NCBI RefSeq assembly: GCF_017968845.1
Contig: NZ_CP072876.1
Location: 1,984,001-2,048,000, forward strand
Source: Microbacterium sp. NIBRBAC000506063
GTDB taxonomy: Bacteria > Actinomycetota > Actinomycetes > Actinomycetales > Microbacteriaceae
DNA length: 64,000 bases
Direction: 5' to 3'
Part shown: positions 33,814-43,306 of the stretch, one piece after another
Layout: every line of letters starts with the position of its first letter
How positions within the stretch are numbered: the stretch's first letter is position 1
Notes under the pieces: model-generated
What the model was told of the DNA's origin: nothing
Databases searched by the model: none
The model's input: the letters and a program-made list of their open reading frames with translations, nothing else
Translations under genes and position numbers: made by a program

Positions 33814-35412
33814 TCAGCCGGCGAGCGGAACCACCTCGACGCGTCCCTCGGCGCCCGCCACGACGAGCACGCGGCGGGCCTCGACGCCCTCGAGCGCAGC
33901 CGTGATCGTCTCGGCGGAGGCGGGTTCTGCGGCATCCGACCTCGTCCACACCACGACCGAGGCGCCGGTCGCCTCGCGGATCGCCTGCGCGACCGGCTGC
34001 GCGTCGCCGGCGGCGACGAGCACGACCTGATCGAACGCGCGAGCGGGAGCGGCGGATGCCGGGGCCGCCGCCCGATCGCGTCGCCAGATCGCGAAGTGGT
34101 AGCCGGCCACGAGCGCCGTCGCCACGAGCAGCCCCAGGGGCGCCCGGACGCGTTCGACGACACCGCCGGAGGAGTCGAGCACGAGCTCGAAGATGCGGAA
34201 GCCGATCACCAGCAGCGTGCTGAGCGCGACGACGGCGCTCGCGCCGAAGACCGCGACCAGATAGACCCGGCGGGCAGGGCCGCCCGCGCCCTCCTCGACG
34301 CGGAGAGGACGCCACGCCCAGACCCAGACGATCGCCCCGACGATGAGCGCGGCGAGCCCGCCGAACAGCAGGCTGAGCGCATCCGACCCCGCCAGAGGTG
34401 TGACGGTCGCCGCGAGGAGTGCATTGAGGACCACGCCGATGCCCGAGGCGAGCGCGATGAGCCCGAGTCCGGCTTCGACCAGCCCGGCGGCCGCACGCGT
34501 GCGCTCACCCCGCTCGAGGACGATGCGGCGATGATAGAGCCACACGATCGCGCCGATGACCGCCGCCGCGATCGCGAGAGCGAGGTCGCCGAGCAGGTCG
34601 CGGGAGGAGGCGCTCGGGTCGAAGGCCCCGCGCAGGCCGGTGTGCAGCAGCGAGATCACGCCGCCGAGCATCGCCCCCGCGGCGGCGAGGATGCCGGTCA
34701 GGACCAGGGCGACGTCGGCGAATCCGCCGCGGAAGCGCCGCGCGCCGTCGCGGAACCAGTGCCACCACCACAGCAGGATGCCGCCGGCGCACCAGATCAG
34801 CGACTGCAGCACCGACTGCCACCAGGGGTCGCCCAGCGGGAGCCCGGTCTCCGAGAGGAGGGCGGTGTCGAGCAGCCCCTGGAGAGTGCGTCCGGCCGAG
34901 AACGCGGCGACGCCGAGCCCATAGGCGGCGCCGAGCACGACGGGCAGGGTCGCCAGGCGCGTCGGCCCCTTGTCCCGGTGCCGCAGCATCGCGTGGTGCC
35001 CGAGCCAGACCGCGAACCAGACGATCGCGCTCGCGCACTCCCACGGCTGCCAGTCACCGCGCACGAGAGCCGCGAGGGTCGACAGCGCGCCCACGGTGAA
35101 GACGACGAGCGAGGTGACGTACATCGCGGCGATGTAGAGGCCCCAGGCGACGGAGCCGCGGTCCGCATCGTCGAGGCGCCGCCACACCAGCCACCACAGC
35201 AGCAGCGCCAGAGGACCGCCGATGAGCGCGTACGCCAACGCCAGCGCCAGGCCGTAGGTGCCCTCATCGAAGAGCGGATCGACGTCGAGGAGACGACCGA
35301 GGAGGCTGCTCACGCCGTTGGCGGCGATGGCGACGAGGGTGAACAGGATCGCGTAGACGATCCAGCGCCGGACGACTCCGGAGACGGCGGTTCCGGGCAG
35401 CTGCTGACTCAT
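33814..35412 (-). CDS. DUF5671 multi-repeat membrane protein
   Basis: A 532-residue membrane protein built of repeated units of about 120 residues, each with three or four hydrophobic segments and a start like RRWIVYAILFTLVAIAANGV or RVYLVAVFGASAVVALSTL. I recognise these as DUF5671-type domains, probably four in tandem. The last ~90 residues form a soluble domain (FDQVVLVAAGDAQPVAQAIR) with alternating strands and helices. The ATG at 35412 overlaps the upstream stop as ATGA. Function unknown. Intact. Confidence 0.72.
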   Translation of the reverse strand: MSQQLPGTAVSGVVRRWIVYAILFTLVAIAANGVSSLLGRLLDVDPLFDEGTYGLALALAYALIGGPLALLLWWLVWRRLDDADRGSVAWGLYIAAMYVTSLVVFTVGALSTLAALVRGDWQPWECASAIVWFAVWLGHHAMLRHRDKGPTRLATLPVVLGAAYGLGVAAFSAGRTLQGLLDTALLSETGLPLGDPWWQSVLQSLIWCAGGILLWWWHWFRDGARRFRGGFADVALVLTGILAAAGAMLGGVISLLHTGLRGAFDPSASSRDLLGDLALAIAAAVIGAIVWLYHRRIVLERGERTRAAAGLVEAGLGLIALASGIGVVLNALLAATVTPLAGSDALSLLFGGLAALIVGAIVWVWAWRPLRVEEGAGGPARRVYLVAVFGASAVVALSTLLVIGFRIFELVLDSSGGVVERVRAPLGLLVATALVAGYHFAIWRRDRAAAPASAAPARAFDQVVLVAAGDAQPVAQAIREATGASVVVWTRSDAAEPASAETITAALEGVEARRVLVVAGAEGRVEVVPLAG

Positions 35413-35879
35413 TCCCACACCCTTTCGCAGATCGTGAACTCCCAGGGCGTCTCGGTGATCCGCCACGCGTCCCCGTCGCGCTTCAGGGCGAAGCGGTCGT
35501 CGGACTGGTATTCAGAGGGGCCGAACAGGCCGCTCCCGCCGGAGTGCACGATGATCACGTCGACGGTGGCGGTGTCGCCGCGTTCGACGGTGCGCCGGAG
35601 CGTCACGCGCACGTCGCCCGGCTGATAGCCCTCGAGCGTGTCGCACTTCTCGGTGAGCTCCGGATGCAGGTACTGCTCGGCGCCGGCCATATCGCCGTCG
35701 ATGACCGCCTGGACGTAGCGTTGCACGACGCCCTCCGGCGACGACTCGTCCAGCGGCGCGGCGCCGCCGCGGGTGAGCACGACGACGAGGGCGACCACGA
35801 CGATCACGACGACAGTGCCGATCGCGATGAACAGGGGGAGTCGCGAGGCGCGCGGCGCAGCCTCCGCAGGAGTATTCAT
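35409..35879 (-). CDS. Membrane-anchored Rv0361-like/NTF2-like protein
   Basis: 156 residues. One N-terminal membrane helix (LPLFIAIGTVVVIVVVALVVVL) is followed by an extracytoplasmic domain. The pattern ESSPEGVVQRYVQAVIDGDMAGAEQYLHPE is typical of small NTF2-like folds in actinobacterial membrane proteins. A Cys in EKCDTLEG and another in FTICERVWE could pair. I prefer ATG 35879, 9 nt behind GGGAGG; an in-frame GTG at 35885 is possible. It is coupled to the downstream DUF5671 gene. Confidence 0.65.
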   Translation of the reverse strand: MNTPAEAAPRASRLPLFIAIGTVVVIVVVALVVVLTRGGAAPLDESSPEGVVQRYVQAVIDGDMAGAEQYLHPELTEKCDTLEGYQPGDVRVTLRRTVERGDTATVDVIIVHSGGSGLFGPSEYQSDDRFALKRDGDAWRITETPWEFTICERVWE

Positions 35880-35934
35880 AGCCACATCATCCTCCCGGAA
35901 GCCCTCTGAGGCCAGGAACGGATGCGACGGCGCG

Positions 35935-36737
35935 TCACAGCGGGCGGCCGATGAGCTTCGCCACGCGCTCGTCGGCCAGGTCGAGCGAGCGATGCTCCCG
36001 CTCGCGCCGCAGGATCGTCATCGCGATGAGGATCTGCTCGGGCGGCGCCGGCGGTTGCGGAGCGACATACTCGCGGGTCTCGGCGACGAGGTCGGCCGCC
36101 ACGCGGGCGCGGGCCTCGGGGGTGAGGCGATCGGCGTTCTGCAGGAACTGGGCGACCCGGCGCGCCAGACGGTCGGGGAGCCGGGCGACGTCGGCGAGCC
36201 TCGCCCATTCGAGCAGGCCGCCGGGCATGACCGGGGTGTGCTCCACAAGCTGGGGTGGGCGCACGCGCTGGCTGTAGGTGCCGGCGACCATGTCGCCCAG
36301 ACGCTGCGAGCGGGAGGAGAAGGCGCCGGCGATGACGGCGATCGCCCCCAGCGTGAGGTAGATCTCCAACACCCCACGAGTGCGCGGATGAACGCGTGCC
36401 GGAATCCCGCCGTGCCGCCGTCCAGGCGCACGATCCGCCCGCCGACGGCGAGCTTGCCGAGGCTGCGGCCGCGCAGGGCGACCTCCATGCCGCAGGGGAG
36501 CATGACGAAGGCGATCACGAAGGCGAGGACGCTGAGGATGCGCTGCGTCGCATCGGTGAGCAGGCCGAGCTCGCCCAGCCAGATCATCAGCCAGATCATG
36601 AAGATCAGCACCGCGAACGAGACGACCATGTCGATGAGCGCGCCAAGAACCCGGAAGAAGAAGCCCACGGGCTGCACGTCGATCGCGACCGCCTCGCCGG
36701 AGAGGACTTCATCGGTGCTGGCGGTGCTCACAGACAT
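35935..36737 (-). CDS. RDD family membrane protein, one frameshift
   Basis: About 267 residues. The RDD domain starts at VGFFFRVLGALIDMVVSF (Arg and Asp of the motif) and continues through two more hydrophobic segments, GRSLGKLAVGGRIVR and SRSQRLGDMVAGTY (final Asp). The remaining ~110 residues are a charged helical tail that contains ADVARLPDRLARRVAQFL. The break is near 36372. RDD proteins beside SpoIIM-like, DUF58 and MoxR genes are a recurring actinobacterial set. Transport or membrane-stress roles are proposed for some family members. Confidence 0.85.
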
Positions 36738-36740
36738 AGG

Positions 36741-36747
36741 TACAGTA
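36741..36747. promoter_or_regulatory. Shared divergent -10 element (TACAGTA)
   Basis: On the plus strand TACAGT (36741-36746) is 7 nt before the GTG of the SpoIIM-like gene, the spacing expected for a leaderless start. On the minus strand TACTGT (36747-36742) is 4 nt before the ATG of the RDD gene. The two start codons are only 16 bp apart, so RNA polymerase probably cannot serve both at once. Confidence 0.55.
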
Positions 36748-36753
36748 AATCAG

Positions 36754-37746
36754 GTGGATGCCGACGCCCTGACCGACGCGCGACGGGCCGAGTGGGCCCG
36801 CCTGGACGAACTCAGCCGTGCTCGCCTGGACGGCGAGGGCGTCGACGAGCTCATCGCCCGGTACCGTGCGGCATCCGCCGATCTCGCCGAACTCAAGACC
36901 TCGGTCGGCGAGTCGCCGCAGGGCGCCTATGTCTCCACGATCCTCGCGGCCGCGCGGCTGCGCCTGACCGGCGCATCCGACTCGGTGCTCACCCAGGTGA
37001 GGCGTTTCTTCGTCCGCCAGCTGCCCGCCGCCCTCTACCGGGTGCGCTGGGAGACGCTCGTGATCGCGATCGCCTTCCTCGCGGTGGCGGTCGGGGTCGC
37101 CTTCTGGGTCTCGCGCGACCCGGCGCTGGTCGCGACGCTCGGCCCGCCTGGCCTCCTCGAGCAGTACGCCGAGGAGGACTTCGTCAGCTACTACACCGAG
37201 AATCCGGCGGCGGAGTTCGCGGGCATGGTGTGGACCAACAATGCCTGGATCGCCATGCAGTGCGTGCTCTTCGGCGTCACCGGCATCTGGCCGCTGTACG
37301 TGCTCGTCCAGAACGCCATGGGGATCGGCATCGCCGGTGCGGTCATGGCCGCCCACGACCGGGTCGACGTCATGATCCTCTACCTCCTGCCGCACGGGCT
37401 CCTGGAGCTCACCTGCATCTTCGTCGCGGCGGCGGCAGGGCTGCGCATCTTCTGGGCGTGGGTCGCGCCGGGCCACCGCACGCGAGGGGCGGCGCTCGCC
37501 GAGGAGGGGCGGGCGCTGGGCACCGTCGCGATCGGCCTCGTCTTCGCCCTCCTGCTGGCCGGCCTCGTCGAGGGCTTCGTGACCGGCTGGTCGCTGCCCT
37601 GGCCGATCAAGATCGGCATCGGCGTCGCTGCCCTCGCCGTCTTCCTCGTCTACATGCTCCTGCTCGGCAGGCGCGCCTACCGTGAGGGCGAGACCGGCGA
37701 CCTGACGGAGTACGAAGCGGGCACCCCGCGGCTCGTCGCGGGCTGA
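36754..37746 (+). CDS. Stage II sporulation protein M-like (SpoIIM/DUF95) membrane protein
   Basis: 330 residues. A soluble helical N-terminus (RRAEWARLDELSRARLDGEG) is followed by at least five hydrophobic segments. Family features are the NNAWIAMQCVLFGVTGIWP block, NAMGIGIAGAVMAAHDR and the motif LPHGLLELTCIFVAAAAGLRI. SpoIIM-like proteins in non-sporulating actinobacteria form a conserved set with RDD, DUF58 and MoxR genes; the molecular role is unclear. The start is GTG 36754. Intact. Confidence 0.85.
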   Translation: MDADALTDARRAEWARLDELSRARLDGEGVDELIARYRAASADLAELKTSVGESPQGAYVSTILAAARLRLTGASDSVLTQVRRFFVRQLPAALYRVRWETLVIAIAFLAVAVGVAFWVSRDPALVATLGPPGLLEQYAEEDFVSYYTENPAAEFAGMVWTNNAWIAMQCVLFGVTGIWPLYVLVQNAMGIGIAGAVMAAHDRVDVMILYLLPHGLLELTCIFVAAAAGLRIFWAWVAPGHRTRGAALAEEGRALGTVAIGLVFALLLAGLVEGFVTGWSLPWPIKIGIGVAALAVFLVYMLLLGRRAYREGETGDLTEYEAGTPRLVAG

Positions 37747-37898
37747 CCCCCGCGAGCGAGGGACGTGCGGCATCCTGTCGCCCGACGTCGAGAGCGTCGG
37801 ATGCCGTCGGGAACGTGGGCTGTCGACGTCCGGAGCGAACGTTCTCGACGACACCTCACGCTCCCGGCGCGCGCCGCATCGGCATTCGCCCCACGCGC

Positions 37899-37940
37899 GA
37901 AGCGGGCGCCCCCGGCAGGAGAGCCGAGGACGCCCGCTTC
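37899..37940. terminator. 10-bp hairpin between SpoIIM-like gene and aqpZ
   Basis: GAAGCGGGCG (37899-37908) pairs exactly with CGCCCGCTTC (37931-37940) around a 22-nt loop, ending 9 bp before the aqpZ stop. It can act on transcripts from either side. A second, weaker dyad (CGTCGAGA near 37788 with TCTCGACG near 37846) lies in the same spacer. Confidence 0.6.
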
Positions 37941-37949
37941 AGAGAACGG

Positions 37950-38711
37950 CTACTTCTTCTCGGAGTCGAAGAGCGCCTTGTAAGTGATGCCGGCGATGAG
38001 CGCGCCGACGACCGGGAACACCAGGAACACCCACAGCTGCGAGAGCGGTCCGATGCCGCCGTAGACCGCCGCGGCGATCGAGCGGGCCGGGTTCACCGAG
38101 GTGTTCGACACCGGGATGCTGATGAGGTGGATCAGCGTCAGGGTGAGACCGATCGCGAGGCCCGCAAAGGGGGTGCCGCGCTTGGAGTGCGTCGTCCCGA
38201 GGATGACGTACAGGAAGATCGCCGTGAGGATCACCTCGATCACGATCACCGACCCGAGGCCGAACCCGCCGGGCGAGTGGTCGCCGTAGCCGTTGCTGGC
38301 GAAGCCGGCGTCCTGCGCTCCCTTGAGCCAGCCGTCCGGACCGAAAAGCCCGATCAGCACGAGGGCGCTGGAGGCGATGACACCACCGACGATCTGCGCG
38401 ATGATGTACGGTCCGACATCCTTCCACGGGAGGCGTCCGGCCGCGGCCGCACCGACGGTCACGGCGGGATTGAAGTGCCCGCCGGAGACCGGACCGAAGG
38501 CATAGGCGCCGACGACCACGGTGAGACCGAAGGCCAGGGCGACCGCGACGTAGACGCCGGATGCCGCTCCGGCCTCGGTGTACAGGTGGGAGGCGAAGAG
38601 CGCGGTGCCGACGCCGCCGAAGACGAGCAGGAACGTGCCGAATGCCTCCGCGGTGAGTTTCGCACCGAGAGTCGGGACGCCGGCCTCTGTCGTGCCGTTC
38701 GATGGACTCAT
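37950..38711 (-). CDS. aqpZ: Aquaporin Z-type water channel
   Basis: 253-residue MIP-family channel with six membrane helices and two half-helices carrying the NPA boxes: HFNPAVTVG (about residue 79) and SVNPARSIA (about 200). The short loops and the overall sequence (EAFGTFLLVFGGVGTALF at the start) fit the AqpZ water-channel branch, not GlpF. I chose ATG 38711 because GAAGGGA lies 6 nt upstream; an ATG two codons earlier is too close to that site. Intact. Confidence 0.93.
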   Translation of the reverse strand: MSPSNGTTEAGVPTLGAKLTAEAFGTFLLVFGGVGTALFASHLYTEAGAASGVYVAVALAFGLTVVVGAYAFGPVSGGHFNPAVTVGAAAAGRLPWKDVGPYIIAQIVGGVIASSALVLIGLFGPDGWLKGAQDAGFASNGYGDHSPGGFGLGSVIVIEVILTAIFLYVILGTTHSKRGTPFAGLAIGLTLTLIHLISIPVSNTSVNPARSIAAAVYGGIGPLSQLWVFLVFPVVGALIAGITYKALFDSEKK

Positions 38712-38846
38712 GTTCATTCCCTTCGTAGGTATCCGCAGCGCAGGCGGAATCACCACACATCATCCCGTTGCGCGCCGGTGGGGGGAAGAGGCGCGCCGGA
38801 GAAGATCTCGGGGCACACTCAGGCGCCCGCGGGAGAAGGGCACGAA
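38712..38846. other. Upstream region of aqpZ
   Basis: About 135 bp that must hold the aqpZ promoter. No consensus hexamer stands out. It ends at the catalase terminator. Confidence 0.35.
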
Positions 38847-38879
38847 GAAGGGGTCGGATGCGCTGCATCCGACCCCTTC
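38847..38879 (-). terminator. Perfect 15-bp terminator hairpin behind catalase
   Basis: GAAGGGGTCGGATGC (38847-38861), a 3-nt loop and its exact reverse complement (38865-38879), 15 bp after the catalase stop. On the minus strand it is followed by a pyrimidine-rich stretch (CTTCTTCG). This is the clearest terminator in the window. Confidence 0.85.
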
Positions 38880-38894
38880 CGGGAACTCAAGCGA

Positions 38895-40391
38895 TCACTC
38901 GCCGACGCCCACCGGCTCCGCCTGGCCGACCGGCAGGCCCACGCGGGCGCGGATCGCCTCGACGAGGGACTGGTCGACCTGACCCCAGTACCAGAAGAAG
39001 CGCTCCTGGATCGCGGGGACGGTCAGGGCGTTGTACTGACCGGTGAGGGTCTCGATGAAGCGCTCGCGCTCCTCGTCGGAGAAGACCTCGCGGTACAGGG
39101 TGCCCGCCTGGCCGAAGTCGTCGTCCTCGGAGTGCAGCGTCTGGGCGGTGCGGATCAGCTCGCCGTCGGACTCCCAGCTCGCCTCGACGCCACGCGCCGG
39201 GTCTGCCTCGGGGCCGCCGGCGGCACCGTAGGAGTTCGGCGTGTAGACGCGGTGCTCGGGTCCGTTGAAGTGGTACTGCATGTTGCCCTCATGCATGTAG
39301 TTGTTCACCTCGGCGGCGTGCGGCTGGTTCACCGGCAGCTGGTTGAAGTTCGTGCCGATGCGGTGGCGGTGCGCGTCGTTGTAGGCGAACACGCGGGCCA
39401 TCAGCATGCGGTCGGGCGAGATGCCGGTGCCGGGGACCTGGTTGCCCGGCGAGAAGGCGGCCTGCTCGATCTCGGCGAAGAAGTTGCGCGGGTTGCGGTT
39501 GAGGGTGAAGGTGCCGACCTTGATGCGCGGGTAGTCCGCCTTCGGCCAGACCTTGGTCATGTCGAAGGGGTTGAAGCGGTAGGTCTTGGCGTCCTCGTAG
39601 GGCATGACCTGCACGTAGACGTCCCACGAGGGGTGCTCGCCGCGCTCGATCGCCTCGTAGAGGTCGCGACGGTAGTAGTCGGCGTCCTCGCCGGCGATGC
39701 GCTCGGCCTCGTCGGCGAACATCGGCTCGACGCCCTGGTTCGACAGGAAGTGGTACTGCACCCAGAAGCGCTCGCCCGCGGCGTTGACCCACTGGTAGGT
39801 GTGCGAGCCGTAGCCGTTGACGTGGCGCCAGGAGCGCGAGAGGCCGCGGTCGCCCATGAGGTAGGTGACCTGGTGGGCCGACTCGGGCGAGAGGGTCCAG
39901 AAGTCCCACTGCATGTCGGCGTCGCGCAGGCCCGAGCCGCCCAGACGCTTCTGCGAGTGGATGAAGTCGGGGAACTTGATCGCATCGCGCAGGAAGAACA
40001 CCGGGGTGTTGTTGCCGACGATGTCGAGGTTGCCCTCGGTCGTGTAGAAGCGCAGCGCGAAGCCGCGCACGTCGCGCCAGGTGTCGGGGGAGCCCTGCTC
40101 GCCGGCGACCGACGAGAAGCGCAGCAGCGTCTCGCTCTTGGCGCCGGGCTGGAACACGGCCGCGCGAGTGTACTGCGAGACGTCTTCGGTGACGACGAAC
40201 TCGCCGAAGGCGCCGCCGCCCTTGGCGTGCGGGTTGCGCTCCGGCACGCGCTCGCGGTTGAACGAGGCGAGCTTCTCGACCAGGTACCGGTCGTGGAGGG
40301 CGGTGATGCCGTCGGCCCCGACGGTCAGCGAGTGCTCGTCGCTGGCGACCGGCGTACCGGTCTGAGTGGTGGTGGTGGGCTTGTCAGACAT
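38895..40391 (-). CDS. katA: Monofunctional heme catalase
   Basis: 498-residue clade-3-size catalase that disproportionates hydrogen peroxide. The catalytic His lies in [18 protein letters not shown], the distal Asn in [14 protein letters not shown], and the heme-ligand Tyr in [20 protein letters not shown] 40391 is used with AAAGGA about 8 nt upstream, inside the end of the fur gene. The two genes overlap by 8 bp, so they are translationally coupled and the Fur-type protein most likely controls this catalase. Intact, ending at a strong hairpin. Confidence 0.94.
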   Translation of the reverse strand: MSDKPTTTTQTGTPVASDEHSLTVGADGITALHDRYLVEKLASFNRERVPERNPHAKGGGAFGEFVVTEDVSQYTRAAVFQPGAKSETLLRFSSVAGEQGSPDTWRDVRGFALRFYTTEGNLDIVGNNTPVFFLRDAIKFPDFIHSQKRLGGSGLRDADMQWDFWTLSPESAHQVTYLMGDRGLSRSWRHVNGYGSHTYQWVNAAGERFWVQYHFLSNQGVEPMFADEAERIAGEDADYYRRDLYEAIERGEHPSWDVYVQVMPYEDAKTYRFNPFDMTKVWPKADYPRIKVGTFTLNRNPRNFFAEIEQAAFSPGNQVPGTGISPDRMLMARVFAYNDAHRHRIGTNFNQLPVNQPHAAEVNNYMHEGNMQYHFNGPEHRVYTPNSYGAAGGPEADPARGVEASWESDGELIRTAQTLHSEDDDFGQAGTLYREVFSDEERERFIETLTGQYNALTVPAIQERFFWYWGQVDQSLVEAIRARVGLPVGQAEPVGVGE

Positions 40392-40815
40392 TCCCATTCC
40401 TTTCGCATTGCTGGCAGATGGCTCGGTAGGTGACGGAGGCTTCGATGACCCGCATGCCGTGATCGTGCGACGGATGCAGGCACGGGGCCGCTCCGACGGC
40501 GCAGGGCACGTCTTCGACGCGGCCGCAGGAGACGCACTGGACATGGTGGTGGTTGTCGTCGGCTTCGATCTCGTAGAGGGCGCGGCCGACGTCGGGCAGA
40601 CTCACGCGGCGGACGATGCCGGCGGCGGTGAGGTCGTTGACGATCCCGTGGACGGTGGGGAGGGCGATGCCGGGGACGCGCTCGCGGAGGCCGGCGTGCA
40701 GCGCCTCAGCGGGGGCGTGCGGCTGCCGGGCGAGGGCGTCGAGCACGGCGACGCGCTGCGCCGTGACGCGCAGGCCCGCGCTGCGAAGGCGCTCCTCGTG
40801 CGTCACCATGCTCAT
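40384..40815 (-). CDS. Fur-family regulator (peroxide/metal sensor)
   Basis: 143 residues. The winged-helix half is [21 protein letters not shown] ... [20 protein letters not shown]. The dimerisation half has [17 protein letters not shown] (regulatory His residues and first CxxC) and a second CQQC at the C-terminus, giving a structural zinc site. The arrangement fur-catalase resembles furA-katG and perR/catR-katA loci, where the regulator derepresses catalase on peroxide stress; that role is inferred. An in-frame second ATG (40809) could also be the start. Intact. Confidence 0.9.
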   Translation of the reverse strand: MSMVTHEERLRSAGLRVTAQRVAVLDALARQPHAPAEALHAGLRERVPGIALPTVHGIVNDLTAAGIVRRVSLPDVGRALYEIEADDNHHHVQCVSCGRVEDVPCAVGAAPCLHPSHDHGMRVIEASVTYRAICQQCERNGNV

Positions 40816-40832
40816 GCATCGATCATCCCATA

Positions 40833-40855
40833 ATCCTGAATGATTCGCAATAACG
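40833..40855. promoter_or_regulatory. Putative Fur-type operator upstream of fur-katA
   Basis: An AT-rich island in a GC-rich region. It contains the 9-bp palindrome GAATGATTC (40838-40846) within ATCCTGAATGATTCGCAATAA, about 20 bp before the fur start. Fur/PerR proteins bind AT-rich dyads of this kind, and autoregulation is usual for the family. Confidence 0.45.
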
Positions 40856-40885
40856 ATGTGCTCGCTTTAGGTTGCGGCCTCTTTC

Positions 40886-41003
40886 GGCGGTCTCACTAGA
40901 TGTGACCTCGCGCAGCATCCGCTCGCAACTTCTGAGACCGGCCGTTTCGGCAGTCTCACTAGTGGTGACTCGCGACGAGTGCAGGCCGCAACAACTGAGA
41001 CCG
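40886..41003. repeat. Paired-hairpin intergenic repeat, copy B
   Basis: Two tandem units with the same design as at 6791-6912. Unit 1 runs from GGCGGTCTCACTAG (from 40886) to CGCAACTTCTGAGACCGGC (40924-40942). Unit 2 runs from CAGTCTCACTAGTGGTGAC (40951-40969) to CGCAACAACTGAGACCGCC (40987-41005, approximate). The outer GGTCTCACT/TGAGACC arms are conserved between the loci. Confidence 0.75.
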
Positions 41004-41022
41004 CCGAGGAGTGGCGCCGCGG

Positions 41023-42331
41023 CTACAGCAGACCCGCCGCCTTGAGCTCCAGATAGCGGTCGGCGATGCGCGGGGCAGCAGCTCGGGATCGGCGGAGATC
41101 GCCTCGCCGCCGGCGCGGCGGATGGCGTCGGCGACGGTCTCGGCCTCGCGGAGGGTGCGCTCGGCGGCCGCGGCCAGGTAGATGTCCTCCCGGGAGCCGC
41201 GCTCGCGCGCCAGGCGCCCGATCGCGTCGTCGGTCACCGACCCCACGAGGAAGGTCGTGGCGCGGGTCGCCGCGGGGAAGGAACCGAGGAAGCTGCGCGC
41301 CGTCTCGGGCGAGTCCTGCGCGGTGAGCACCACCACGAGCGACGGCCGCGTCGTCACCGAGCGGATCGCGGTGAACGCCCCCAGCCAGTCGGTGTCGAGA
41401 AGTCGCGGGTGCACGGGGCCATGGCATCCGTCATCGCGGGCAGCAGACCCGCGCCGTCGACGCCCGTCACCCGCGCCCGCACCACCCGGTCGTACAGCAG
41501 CACATGCACGTGGTCGCCGGCCCGGTTCGCCAGTGCCGCGAGCAGCAGCGCGGCCTCGAAGGAGGCGTCGAGCCGGGTGCCGTCGCCGACTCGCGCCGCA
41601 GCTGTCCGCCCGGTGTCGATGAGGATGACCACCTGCCGGTCCCTCTCGGGTCGCCACGTGCGCAGCATCGTCGTGCCGGCGCGGGCCGTGGCCCGCCAAT
41701 CGATCGAACGCACGTCGTCGCCGCGCACGTACTCGCGCAGCGAGTCGAACTCGGTGCCCTGCCCGCGCACCTGGATCGAGGTGTTGCCGTCGAGCTCGCG
41801 CAGCCGCGCGAGCCGTGAGGGCAGGTGCTTGCGCGAGGCGAACGCCGGCAGCACGCGGATCGCTCCGCGCACGTCATGGCGCGCCTGGCGCCCGGCCAGG
41901 CCCAGCGGACCGGTGGCCCGCAGCATCATGAACTCGCTCGAGAGCTCGCCGCGCCGCCGCGGCAGCAGCGGGATCTCGGCGCGTCGCCGCTCCCCGGGCG
42001 GGACCTCCAGCGCCACGCGCCCTCCGTGAGCGGCTCCCGCCGTCGGCTGCCAGGCGTCGCGCAGGCGCACCCGCAGCATCCGACCGCCGCGGTTGTGCAC
42101 CGCCACGCTCACCGGTACCGCCTCGCCCAGGCGTGTGCGCGCCGGCAGCCGCCGGGAGACCGTGACGGAGCGGACGGATGCCGCCAGCACCACATCCAGC
42201 ACGACCAGCAGGACGCACAGCACGAGCCATCCGCCCAGCACCGGCCACGCGGGCACGCCGAGCACACCGAGGGCGACCAGGGGGATGACCCCTGCGCCCA
42301 CGACGAGTGCGAAACGGCCGGTGAAGAACAC
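41023..42331 (-). CDS. DUF58 domain protein, last gene of the MoxR operon, two frameshifts
   Basis: About 436 residues. Two N-terminal hydrophobic segments (LVVGAGVIPLVALGVLGV and the next) are followed by a beta-rich region. The DUF58 signature is TEFDSLREYVRGDDVRSIDW, then TMLRTWRPERDRQVVILIDTG, the start of a VWA-like fold. Breaks are near 41400 and 41075. It starts at GTG 42331, immediately after the MoxR stop (TAAGTG). MoxR-DUF58 pairs are thought to be chaperone-like modules acting on metal-dependent or envelope proteins; the client here is unknown. Confidence 0.87.
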
Positions 42332-43306
42332 TTAGATCGGAACCCTCGTCTGCTGCACGACGGAGGTGAGCACGGCATCGGCCGACACGCCCTCCATCTC
42401 TGCGTCGGGGCGCAGCTGCAGGCGGTGCCGCCATACGGGCACGAGCATGGTCTGCACATGATCGGGGGTCACCGCGGTCGAGCCGTTGAGCCAGGCCCAG
42501 GCCTTCGCCGCGGCGAGCAGCGCGGTCGAGGCGCGCGGGCTCGCGCCCAGCTGCACCGAGGGAGCCTGCCGGCTCGCCCGTGCGAGGTCGACGACGTAGC
42601 CGAGGACGTCGTCGGTGACCTCGACCTTCGCCGCGGCATCCTGCGCCGCCCGGATCTCCTCAGCCGTCACGACCGGCTCGACTCCGGTGAGCCCGCGCGG
42701 CGAGAAGCCCTCGGCGTGCAGGCGCAGCACCGACACCTCGGCGTCGCGCTCGGGCATGCCCACCACGAGCTTCATGAGGAAGCGGTCCAGCTGCGCCTCG
42801 GGAAGCGAGTAGGTGCCCTCGTGCTCGATCGGGTTCTGCGTGGCCGCGACGAGGAAGGGATCGGGAAGCGGACGGCTGGTGCCGTCGGCGGACACCTGGC
42901 GCTCTTCCATGGCCTCCAGGAGGGCGGCCTGCGTCTTGGGGGGCGTGCGGTTGATCTCGTCGGCGAGCAGGATGTTCGTGAACACCGGGCCGTTGCGGAA
43001 CTCGAACTCGCCCGTGCGCGCGTCGTAGACGAGCGAGCCGGTGACATCGCCCGGCATGAGGTCGGGCGTGAACTGCACGCGCTTGGTGGCCAGGCCCAGG
43101 GCCCGGGCGAAGGAGCGCACCACGAGGGTCTTCGCGACCCCGGGCACGCCTTCGAGCAGCACGTGCCCGCGCGCGAGGAGCGAGACGAGCAGGCCCGTCA
43201 CGGTGCCGGCCTGCCCGATCACCGCCTTGTCGACCTCGAGGCGGACGCGGTGCATCGCCTCGCGGAGGGCGGCGTCGTCAGGAGCAGGGGTGTTCTCGGT
43301 GCTCAC
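42332..43306 (-). CDS. MoxR-family AAA+ ATPase
   Basis: 324 residues. Walker A is LLEGVPGVAKTLVVRSFA, Walker B is ILLADEINRTPPKTQAALLE, and sensor 1 lies in FLVAATQNPIEHEGTYSLPE. The lid contains SPRASTALLAAAKAWAWLNG. MoxR ATPases remodel or activate partner proteins and are usually encoded beside DUF58 and transglutaminase/DUF4129-type genes, as here. The GTG start (43306) overlaps the DUF4350 stop as GTGA. Intact. Confidence 0.93.
   Translation of the reverse strand: MSTENTPAPDDAALREAMHRVRLEVDKAVIGQAGTVTGLLVSLLARGHVLLEGVPGVAKTLVVRSFARALGLATKRVQFTPDLMPGDVTGSLVYDARTGEFEFRNGPVFTNILLADEINRTPPKTQAALLEAMEERQVSADGTSRPLPDPFLVAATQNPIEHEGTYSLPEAQLDRFLMKLVVGMPERDAEVSVLRLHAEGFSPRGLTGVEPVVTAEEIRAAQDAAAKVEVTDDVLGYVVDLARASRQAPSVQLGASPRASTALLAAAKAWAWLNGSTAVTPDHVQTMLVPVWRHRLQLRPDAEMEGVSADAVLTSVVQQTRVPI

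Noticed and set aside
37815..40433. An 872-codon open frame antisense to aqpZ and catalase
   Set aside because: Same effect: high third-position GC keeps the opposite strand open. The minus-strand catalase and aquaporin motifs are decisive.
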